Origin: Amphiura filiformis
Taxonomy: Eukaryota; Echinodermata; Ophiuroidea; Amphilepidida; Amphiuridae
Assembly (NCBI RefSeq): GCF_039555335.1
Contig: NC_092646.1
Location: 20,419,029 to 20,483,028, forward strand
Length of the DNA: 64,000 nucleotides
Direction: 5' to 3'
Position numbers and translations under genes: made by a program
Notes under the pieces: generated by a model
What the model was told of the DNA's origin: nothing
What the model saw: only the letters and a program-made list of their open reading frames with translations
Database searches by the model: none
Shown here: piece after piece, positions 26,260 to 38,200 of the stretch
How the letters are laid out: every line of letters begins with the position of its first letter
How positions within the stretch are numbered: position 1 is the first letter of the stretch

Positions 26260-29200
26260 GTAATGAAGTTATTTTTCTAATGTATTTGAATACTTGCAAT
26301 TCATTTACATGTATGCTGCATGCAGCCTAGTGACACTTCTCTCAGTATGCCACCCCCCCTACCCCACATGACTGCTGTCTGATACAGGTGGTCTGATCCG
26401 GGGGGCTGATACATGTAGTTTTTAGTTTCAGGAGTTGGTTGGGTGGGGTTTTGTTGGGTTGATGTATAGGAGAGTGGTGTGGTGTAGTTAGTGACCTTTG
26501 ACTGACCTTTGTCTATAATTTTATCATCAAAATGCCATAAAATTATGCGGAAACTTTGAAATTTTCTTTGCTTTCAGCAAATTTTTATTGTAAATTTTCA
26601 AATTAGAAACAAAATGTAAAATTTTGCTCCATTTTTTGGAAATAATGACCCAGTTTTTCAAAATATTATACCAAATGACCCCCTTCTTTCAAAATGTTAT
26701 TCCCAATTACCCCATTTTTATTTTGTTATTCCAAATGACCCATTTTTATACTAATAGGCTCCTACTAAGCAATATGGGCAGATACCCGTCACATAAAATG
26801 ACATGTTTAATAACATGAATGACCCCCACCCCACCTCCGGGGATGGACTCGATCGAGTCCGGACTCGAGCCGGACTCGAGTCCGGACTCGGGTCTTATTT
26901 TTGTTGGACTCGGACTTGGCTCGGACTCGGCACCCCCGGACTTGGACTCGAGTCCGGACTCGGACACAAAAGGACTCGGACTTGGCTCGGACTCGGATGC
27001 AAATGGACTCGGCTCGGCTCGGACTCGGACAAACTGGACTCGGGTACAAGTCTGGACAGAATATCAAAATTATGCCTCATTATGATATCACAGACTCTGA
27101 CATGTGTATTCAAAATTGATGCTTAAATTTGACCTGAACCAATTGACCTATAACCTGACATACGGTGACCTAATAGCCTTTTCTTCTCCTAACTACACAT
27201 TATAGTATTAAATTGACTAATGACTATTCATCCATTGTATAAGTGTTTATTTAATTTATTCAGTGTTATATTTATCATGCACTACTAGATTTTCTATAGA
27301 GAGTATAACAAAGGATTTAATGTATTCTATTCATGTAATCTACCTGAACATGTTGAATAGAATAAATTATGGTTTGTTATGAAACACAGATCTGAGTTAC
27401 TAGGATACAGTAAACAAACAAATATATAGGGCTAAAACGACTTACTAAAATGGTTTAAAAGCACTTTGTATGTAGATATATTTTATAAGTTCAGGACATG
27501 AGGTGATGAACATATTTATGTACTTCATAAATTTGCAAGAAAAAAAAAGAAGAGGGGTACTGATGAAAATCAGGGTAGTATTCCCCCTTAAGAGTACATA
27601 ATGATACATCTGAAAGGATAAATAATATGTATCCATTGATTGTCTTTAGTGGTTAAAAACAAAAAAGTATCAGGTCATCATATGTTGAAAATTTTTGGTC
27701 ATTTGGAGATTGAACCTTCTACTCTTTATGATAATAATGTCTATTTACAGTGAGAGTTCCATGTATGTGAAAATCGTGCTTGAAATTGGCCACTTAGTAC
27801 TTTACCATGTGTTATAAAGAATTAGTGGTATTGTACCACAAAGTACCGTTGGTTAAGCAGGGCAAATCACATCGTCGAACTTCTATTTACAAAACTTTTA
27901 CAGATTGTACAAGAACATTCGAATAGCTATTCATATCAACTTGGCCATGTCGCTGCTGTTAGCACAGCTTGTGTTTGTCACGGGAATAAATGCGAAATTG
28001 AAGGTATGTCCTGACCGCATGGGATGCAATCTATCAAAAAAAAATTTATATTAAATTATCGCAAAAGCATAATAGGCCTACTATGCATCAGGTATGGGTA
28101 TATTATAAGTTGGTTTTTGGTAATTATGCATGTCTTTTGAAACGTCTCTTGCTCTGAACAAACAACACTTGTACATAAAACTTGTAATGTATATTACAGC
28201 CTACAAATCAAACAATTGCTGGGACTGGATTCATAAAGTACTCCGAGAGCTTCCGAGTGTTAGTTTTTGTGATTATACTTATGTCAGTATATTTCTCGGA
28301 TGTGTAGGTGTGTGCTTGGAGGCGAAGCACGTAGAAAAAGCGGAGATAAATAATTGCAACATCACGCCCTTGAAAGTAATAGCCCGAGTCCAAAAAATTA
28401 ATCTTAACATCCTCTCTCAAATACGATTAATGTCATACATATAGAATGCCTGCATTGCTGTGACTGTAATTCTGCATTACCTATGGTTGGTGGTGTTCAT
28501 GTGGATGCTCATGGAAGGAATAAACCTGTTTCTGAAAATAAACCCTAACATCAATTTGAAGATGAAGTTGCTGATATGCATGCCTATCGCGTGGGGTAAG
28601 AATCGTTTGTAAAGAAAACAGATTATTCCGAATCAAATATTTTCTCAAACGGTTAGCCGTCATAGGTTTTGAAAACTTCATCTTGTGGTACAACTTTTGA
28701 CAGACTTTTGAATCATTAACTGCACACAATAGATAAATGTATCGTAACATCGCTGAAGAATTCGGCAAACTGTAAGTTGATCATTCTTCTATTATCATTC
28801 TATTATACATTACTTACTGGGATGGCAATTATCATATGAATGCAAGAAAGTCGTATGAGTAATAGCTGCCTCATGTTAGATTTTGAAATTGCACTTGAAG
28901 AGTAATCCAAAAACTTGTCAAAATGTTTATCTCATTAGCATGGTTGTTTGATAGCATGTAAAACTGTGGTCATCTTTAAGTAAATGTGAATAATGATGTC
29001 GCTACTTATCTTAAATCTTGTTTGCATCGTTACAAGGGGTAGACACTTCTAGAATGCTACTATATACATAAAAAAATGGCAAGGGAATTAAAAAACAACT
29101 TATCATCAAATGTAAGTTAATTTTTGGCTAATTTACATTTAAGATATAAGTAAATAGCGCCCTCAATTTACACACAAATGTACAGTTTATATAATAAAAA

Positions 29201-32200
29201 TTACCACCGAAAAGCAGAAAAAGATGAATATTTTTATATAGAAAGAAAATCAATATTAAAAATAGTTTTAAAAAATATATGTGTATATTAGTGTGATAGC
29301 TGTTGGTATTGTTCATTATTGAACTTTATATCACGTTTTGTGAGAAAAATCAAACAACCGTGTTAGGGCAGTAGATTTGAGATTGCTCATCGGATGAATA
29401 AATTTCTCCTGGAAGCATTTCAAGTCCCACCACTCGCAGACTTGATTCATAACCGTGCATTTAATTTTAAATGACGAAATGCACGAAATATGTCAAATAG
29501 GTTAATCGATCACGGTTGTTTGATGTGATCATTTATTAATTATTCCAACAACACATTATTATAATGTTCAATTTTAGACCTGAATAATACTAACAGCCAT
29601 CACACTAATAATGTGTATATACACATATATTTTGTTTCTATATCAAATGATTCATCTTTTTTGCTTTTTTGTGGTAATTTTAATTCTATAAACTTTACAT
29701 TTGTGTGCTAATTGAGGGCGCTATTTGCATATATTTTAATATAAATTAGCCATGATAATGATAAATTTTATTGAAAATTCCCTTGTCATTTGTTAGTCTC
29801 TTTGGTGATTTTAGAAGTGCCTACCACTAGTAAAGATGCAAAAAAGATTTTTGATAAATAGCGCCATCATTCTTCAATTTTTCTTTAAAAATTTTATATG
29901 CCATCGAACAACCGTGCAATGCGATGGAATATATCCGCTGTGTTGTCATCATGCGCGTATTTCAATGCTGGACATCTTGCGGACTAAAGTGTCTTCATCT
30001 GTGCGTTCAAAAGAGATTTCACTATTCCACCATTGTAAACACATAGTTAACACCTTCCCTCCAATTGATTAGCCTGAGCTTCTTATTTCAGGACATTGAT
30101 GAATGTTCAGTTTGCCGAATTCTTCTTTTTTTACAACGATGTTGCTAGTGTGTGTAGTTCAAGTCTTCCTCGGGTCCATAAATGGACACCTTCCATTCCA
30201 TTGATTAGCCTGATCTCCTTTCATGCAAAGAATATTGCCACCTAGTACGTAGTGTGAAAACACAGCGATGTGTGTAATTCATGTCTTCCTCGGGTCCATA
30301 ATTAATGCACATTGAAACGTGAATTTACATTTTCTCTTCCTTTCAGGGCTACCGGCGGTCGTTGCTGTCTTGACAGTAGCCATGGGGATCACGGAATATG
30401 CCGAGACCGGAGCAAAGTATGTATTATAATGTACAAGACAGAACGAAACAAAAATAGTTTTACAAATGACAATATTGAAAGACTAGTAGTCTTCCTTCAA
30501 AGATGTACATTGGCATATATGGCAGCATGTACTTGGTAGAAATGAAATCAAATAAAGTAAACACATGATGTCAATTGCGAAGATTAATTCCGTCCGGATT
30601 TGTGACAGGCCATTAATATATGCACCGATGTTTTTCCTTCTTGATCAGCTCAAGAAATTTGGTCAACAATTTTTCACTGTTGTTTCCTTCTTTGAAAAGG
30701 CGATATATTCGTCCCCAAATCGTTAGTTGCAGCCATATACTCAGCCAATACAAAACATTTTATAGAAAAATTTAAAATGCAGTGTTATATAAAAGGTATA
30801 TAAAGGGAACAAATATTTATGTAAACTTGCTGCAAAACATTCTAACATACTGTTATTTGACAATTTTTTTCGCAAACATATTTGCCACAAAATGTTTGAC
30901 AATAACATGTTGCCAACATTTTCACAATCTTGTTGTCGTGTTTTTTCCATATAAAATCGTTTTCATGGCCTTTATATAACCCAACCTGAGCAAAAGCAAA
31001 ATACGTTTATAACACGTTTATATCGTTTTGTGTTTGCTGGATATATAGGTCGTACATATATAAATCATCAGCCTTTAAGGGATTTTAATCTCTTAAAAAT
31101 TCGGCTTATATGTTACGAGTCATGTCAATTAATTAATTTGACATATGCTCTTTCATGTGACTAGATGTCTTAATGATTTCATAGATAAGAGTAAGGCGTC
31201 TTAGTAAATCATACACGCTAAATACCCTGGGCAAATATTTTTAGACAAATTAATGGTTACAATCTTGAATTTCAAACACAGACATTTACCAATGTTTGTC
31301 ACTTTATGAATAGGTGCTGGTTACCGATTAAAGGTGGAATCATTTATGCATTCGTCGTACCTGCGTTAGCAATTACACTTGTAAGTGGTAAAAACTTGAT
31401 CATATTCAAGAACAGGAAATATAAATTATGCACAAAAAGTACCATTGCTCTAACATAAGGCGCACATTCTTAAAGATTTTAGCACTCAATAAGAAAAGTG
31501 AAACTTTCTATTGATGGATAAATTTTCTGCGCATTTGATACTAAACTTGTCACCATTACTCCTTCATGCATAATTATATTATCCATTTAGTAGTCCAACA
31601 ATAGAATTCCAAATTAACAAAGTTTCTATTGAATGATCTGTCTAACATACCTAAAAAAAGTCTCTTAAAAGGTCCGTCTTACCTTGGTATGTTTAGCCTA
31701 TTTATGTCAGTTGTAGTGCGGTATAATGCACAGAACATTTGAAGACCCCATTGACAGTTTGAATGGTTATTAATTGGATCAAGAGAGTGCCTCATTTAAA
31801 TGTAACGATACTTTTTGTGCACAGTTTCTATATCAATGTCTCGGGCAAACTGAAATTTATGCACATTTCCAGAGATACCAGTCTTTTGTAAATTACCGTA
31901 ATTCTGGAAATTGACCATGAAAAAAAAAGTTTCGGAAATGTAATTTTTAGTTTTTTTTGTTCGGGATTTGGTTGTTGAAATTTCTAAGAAAGCAAGGTAT
32001 TTCAGGTTAAGAGGAAAACGAAAAAATAAGGAGGGGAGGGGGCAGTAATCTTGTCAGAAGTTTTTACGATATATTTCCAGGAAGTATGATGCCGTAATTT
32101 GTGCACTGCATTTATCCTAAGGTTAAGGTACAGATTTCTACCATTAAAGTACACAGGTTCCTATTGGGTACTCCCCTGGTACTGCACAGTAACAGCCAAG

Positions 32201-35200
32201 TACCTTGGCGACAGTGTACATGTGCAGGCGGCCCCAATAGGAATCTGGCAATCTAAGTTAATCAATGTAGTCAATATCCCTATACCCACTACGCTTTTCC
32301 AGACATTATTTGCTTAATATTTCATTGTGAAAATGAATTTATTTTAGGTCAATTTCATCGGTTTGTGTTTTGTTTGTCATTTTGCTTCTCTTTATTATAT
32401 AATTTCGTTGTATCGGGAAGTCGAGATCAACTAGCCTTGTTAGAAAGCGGTTTAATAGTACCGGTGAGGATTGCATAACGCGCGATGCTTATATATATAT
32501 GTCATGTTAGTTGCGGCTACGGTTGTTCATCAATGTTTGCATTAATATCGAATAGCAGTCAATTCAAACCCTTCTTTGAGCCTTCATCGTACAATTAAAT
32601 TTACTGTCAAAGTGGTAAAAAAAGTTTACGTTTCCTTTACATAGATTAATATGGTGTTCCTGGTGATTACCATCCACAAGTTTTTGGCTCTTAAGACCAA
32701 TAGAGATAAATCAGAGGCCGCAAGATTGAAGTAAGTATGAAAAAAGTTTTACTATGAACATTTTTCAACATATCACGGATTTATAATGAGTATGTCTTGT
32801 CTAAAGTTGAGAGTTAACGCCATGTTGGATTTCATAATGGTAGATTCGCGGTAACCTTATCACTCGGGGCATATACACACACGTAGGAGGGCGATTTGTC
32901 CGTATGGTGGTGACGCAACCACGTAAATGCACTAATTTGAAGCAGTGTCTGCAAAATCTACTCTCAAGTTGAGACAGACTATAGTAGACCAATTTAAAAC
33001 TATGTAACCCATGTTACAGGCGCTAGGCATCGAGTACTTTGCTGTTTTTTACTGGTATTACAAATGTTACTTTGCAGACGATTGTTAGCATCGAGACATG
33101 TAGATCTAGAGTCATTATTAACTAAATGGCACTATTTATCTTAAATCTTATTTGCATATCTACAAAGGGTATATACTTGTATAATTACCATGAAAACGTG
33201 AGAAAGATTAATAACAAAAGGCAATGACATTTTCTAAAAGCTTTTTCTCATAAAAGAAAAGAATAACTCATATTATTTATTAATTTAGAATATACATAAA
33301 TAGCGCCCTCAATTTTCACACAAATAACTACAGTCTATATAATAAACCCAGCAAACACAAAACGTTTTCGACATAATTCGCAAAAGGTTATGAAAGGTTG
33401 TCAGAAAACGTTTAAATGTCGGGTTATATAAAGGGTATATTAAGAGTATAAAACGTTTTCATAACCTTAAAAAACATTTTTGATAATCTACTGCTCAGCA
33501 AACAAAAATGTTTTACAGAAAACGTTTAAATGTCGGGTTATATAAAGGGTATAAAAACGTTTTAATAACATTCCAATGACATTCTTGAAAACTTGATACA
33601 AAACATTCTAAACAGAATGTTATTTTGGGGTTGAAAAAATATTTTGCGAAAAATGTTTGCCCAAAATATTTTCAATAACGTTTTAAAAACGTTTTCATAA
33701 CCTTTATATAACCCGACATTTAAATGTTATTAAAAGGTTTGAAAAAAACATTTTAAGAACATTTCTGTGTTTGCTGAGTTCAAATATTTTAACATAATGT
33801 TATTTAAGTATTGACACAATATTTGGCAAAAATGTTTGCAAAAATAGTTTACAATAACATTTTTTGAAAACATTTAAAAATATTGTTGTAGTGAGTTTTC
33901 ATGCAAAACGTTTTAAAACGTTATCATGACCTTTATATAACCCGACATGGTAATGTTATTAAAACGTTTTTACCTAAACCAAAAGCCAAAATATAACTTA
34001 TTTAAAACGTTTTTAAAACGTTTTTGTGTTTGCTGGGAAGATACCATAGAAGAGCAGAAAAAGATAAATTAATTTGACAAAGAAAATCAATGTTGAAAAT
34101 TGCTAGCTAAAATATTGCGCATATTAGTGTGAAAGCTGGTGTTTAGTGTAGAATTGATTTTAAGTACAGAATGATTGTAGTAGATCCATAAAACATGAAT
34201 CACTGGTAAATCATAACATCATATCACAAGGTTATAACAATATATATATTTATAGTGGATACAAAAAGTATTGTCAATGTTCATATTGCTGATTAGTTTA
34301 ATTCATTAAGTTGCAGTCGACTCTCGGTAGTATAATTTGGTTCACCTCAAGTTCGTTAGTGACGTCAATGTTTTTTCGCGGTTGCGCCGCAAGTGTGCCG
34401 ACAACCCGCCCATGTACACGTGTACTCATCGCATTTAACTTTACGCACGCGATTCGATACAACGGTGAGCGAAATACGCACGTACGTCACTACCTAACTT
34501 GAGATGAACCAAATTATTTTTGTAACTAACTGGCGATGTCTGGCCTACACGTGTCGTTTGAAAAATCAGATTTGGGAAAGATACGCACTTTTGGCGTTAG
34601 ACAAAATCTCTTTTTTTACCGTGACCGAAATATGTGGACAGGTTACTCCCATGCAGGACAGGTTACTTTTAGGAGCAACTTGTCCTACAGACTATAGTTT
34701 GATCAGCTCGTAATAGGCGGGAAATGTTAGTGGCTTTTACCACTACGCCGAAAAGTTGACCCACTTCAAGAATCCTATCAGTTGACCTGTCTGGTCTATA
34801 TTTTTTGTGCTAAAGAAAGTAGACGAAGTATAGGACTTGAATTAATAATTCGTGATGCTTCTGGCAAGCTGTGACAAGGCAATTCTCAAAATAAAATATT
34901 TTGATATTAATCCACGATGTTATAAGTCCCGCCGATTACGAGCTGATCAAAATATATATATATATTTTTTTTTGCTAAATTTTACACACTTAAGCGCAGT
35001 GCATTGCTATATTGATATAATTTGTCTAATATAGAGCCAGTATTCGAGCAATTGCCATACTAAACCCACTTCTTGGCGGTACATGGATTTTTGGTGTGCT
35101 CCAATTTGACCAAACCTCAAGTATTGTGTTTTCGTATTTGTTTACGATCTGCAATGGATTACAGGTAACGCTCGTAACCATGGTATCATATTAAATAAAG

Positions 35201-38200
35201 TATATAAGCTTAACGTTATTCGGTCCCTCTCTTTTCTCTTTTGTGTAATTTTCTAGGTATAATTTTCTCAAATATCAATCTGTTTGACCAAGCCTAGAAT
35301 TACTTCAACAGAATTAAGTATTTTACCCCGGTAAACAGAACAATAAGTGGAACATGCAGCAAAACTAGCTTCATATATTTTTGTGCTAAATAAATTTCCA
35401 ATGGTATGTAATTATGTTGCACAATCTTTAGTAAATTTACTTCGCGGTGGAAAATCCCAATTTTCCTTCAAAACATCCAGACGAGAAATAGGCACTAGAA
35501 TATAATTTTTCTATTGCGTACATAAAATATCGCTACCTTTGTCTCAATTCCAGGGAGGCAAATGGAGGAAGGGGCCTCCCTATGGGACATTTTACTGCAC
35601 CAGGATGCTGACCGCCATGATATTCCTGAGGATATTCCAGTAATTCCACAATTAACCTAATAATAAATTAATGCTTATACATGAAGTCATATCATTTTCT
35701 TTAAATGTATTATCAAGTAATATATTTTACGATTTTATTTTCTTCAGGGAGTGTTCGTTTTCTTTGCACAATGCTTACTTGACGAAGACGTAAGTAATAT
35801 TAAAGACCAAATAAAAATTACATGATACACCCAGCTTCGCAAAAATACCAGCCCCAGTGATATTGTTGCTGTTAAGCCCTCCTTCGCGAAGTTGTTGTTT
35901 GTGTGCATGTTTAATTGGAACAACTTGTATGTATCAGGTATGTGCAGGTTTGCTATGCTCAAAGAACTAGCTAGTCTACTGTAGCAGACCAGTTTAATTT
36001 ATCATTCCCTAATCTCTCTGACCTGACCATGGAAAACTCATCATTCCTGTTCTGATTCAACAGCTCAGCTATCCATGAGAAAACTTTTTTTCTGGGCAGG
36101 GCAGTCACTGGAGATGTGCATCATAGATTTTAAATGGTTTCATGCATGGAAACGTATGAATTGTTTATCAAAAAAAGGAATGCAGAGCAGTCTAAGAACT
36201 AGCTAAAGATTGCTCTGTATACGTACACCGTTATTTTTCATACTATGATACTTATCGAGAGGGCTCTCTTCATGTTACTGTAAGATTTCGCTCCCGTTTG
36301 TAAAGTGAAAAATAAATAATAAAAAAATAATAAAAAAAAAGGACCAAATATCGACTATGGCATAATCTACTATTCAGGGTTACATGTTATGGAAACGTCA
36401 GTCATCAACAGTTCTTGTATAATTCACCTTTTCGGTAAATCCTTTAAGCATTAATTAGTATATTTACCCCTTGTTGACGTATTAGATGCGCAAATCGTTA
36501 CTGCGCACATCGATCATCAATGACTTGCGCAGTAAAGATGTCAGCATCGCTGAAACGTCACCAGAGGTAACTAAGCGCAGTGTTTTATAGTGCGCTACGC
36601 ACAGGCACAATGCCTAGACATTGATCCACAAGCCTCATCACACTTTACTACGCAAAGGCTTATGGGATTTACCAAGACAGTTAATTATATCGCTCCCCTA
36701 ACTAAATACTTTGTATATCTAATAAAAATTCCTTTAAAAGGAATAGGGTGGGCAAATGAAAAATTGTCAAGAGAAATGAAAGAATGAGCAAGTCAAGTTC
36801 ACAATTAAAAACAGGGAAAATATGACACAACATCGATTTCCAATAGGGGAATAACACAAAACGTATAAACAAAGTTAAAAGAGTTTTTAACTTTATACGT
36901 TTATACGTTTGTTATTCCCCCATTGGAGGTTGTGTCATATTTTCCCTGATTTTAATTGTGAACTTGATCTATTGCTTATCCTTTGTTCTCTGTTGGTCAG
37001 TTGGAACAGATTTTCCCTGTTTTCATATTAACCCTTCACATCATAACACAAGACGTTTTATGTTAACATTTTATATAAAACATGGTTATAAAACTTTTGT
37101 AGATAATAGTTATTTAAAACATTTTCGTAATCATACCTAGATTTTTTTTTATTTTCAGATAGAATTACTTCTTTTTATCTTCTCTTTTTATACAACATAT
37201 CTGTGTTATCTTTTCATATCAAAGTTTAAAAATCTGTCATATCAATTTCCTCAATATGTTGTTTTGATACAACTTATGAGGTGAAAAATTTGATTTTACA
37301 ATATTTCAATATTATTTTTTAACTTTGTAACTTTATTATGATTAACATAACTGTATTTCAAAGCGTCAAACTATATCATTATTTTGTCCCAACAAAAATA
37401 ATCCAGGGAATAAAACATTCATTCATATGTTTATTTATTTTATTCTACCTGGGCCATTTTTCATTTCTACTGGTGCACATACATTCTAATAATTTGTCTA
37501 TAATACCTTAAACAAGCATCACCAAGCACTATTTGTCACAAGATTTGAAAAGTAAATAGCCTATGTACACACTGAACACAATGCAAGCTGTCAGTATAAA
37601 ATGATATACTGGTATATGACCTTCACGATGCTATTAATTTAGCCCAAAGATTAGGAAAACTAGCAAAACTGGTGAACTGGTACTGTTCAAATAAAAACAT
37701 CTGCAAATCTTGCTGCAATTTCCAAATAGTATTTCTATTACTTAAATAATTATTTTTGTTATTTCTTTTATTTCAAACACATTACTGCCTATGACGACTT
37801 TATCGTATTACTTACATATCAAAATCAAGTAATAATTACAAAACTCGCCGTAAACTATCACCTCTGTGGGTGTTTGGGATATAAACGGCACGAATATTTT
37901 CTCAACACTGCGGCATGTGAAAAAGTAGGTCAATAGTCAGAGAATACAGGGTGGGTGCGGCACGCCGCACCCACCCAAAAACCCAGCAAACAACAAATGT
38001 TTTTAAAACGTTATAATATATGTGGTATAAACGTGTTTTTGTATTGTTTATGTATGGTTTAATAAAAGTCATGAAAACCTTTTGATAACGTTTGATATGA
38101 AAAAAAAAGGTATTTTGTAAACACTTGAATAACATTATGTTAGGATATTTTGCAGCAAGTTTTCCAATTTTGAATGTAATTAAAACGATTCATACCTTTT

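Larger units (their letters stand above)
24409..27591. mobile_element. Candidate 3.2-kb DNA element with TTAA borders
   Basis: The left border ttaagggggtactacac and right border gtagtattcccccttaa are imperfect inverted repeats that each contain TTAA at the outer edge, and the inner similarity extends to attgatttttttt / gaaaatcag. A related border (ggtgtagtaccaccttaa) is seen near 45370. TTAA targets are characteristic of piggyBac-type elements, but no transposase is visible, so at most it is non-autonomous. It contains a foldback segment and two GGACTC arrays, listed separately. Confidence 0.5.

Noticed and set aside
30312..30539. 75-codon frame covering the TM4 exon
   Set aside because: It is in a different frame from the helix; the spliced frame gives the conserved TM4 sequence.
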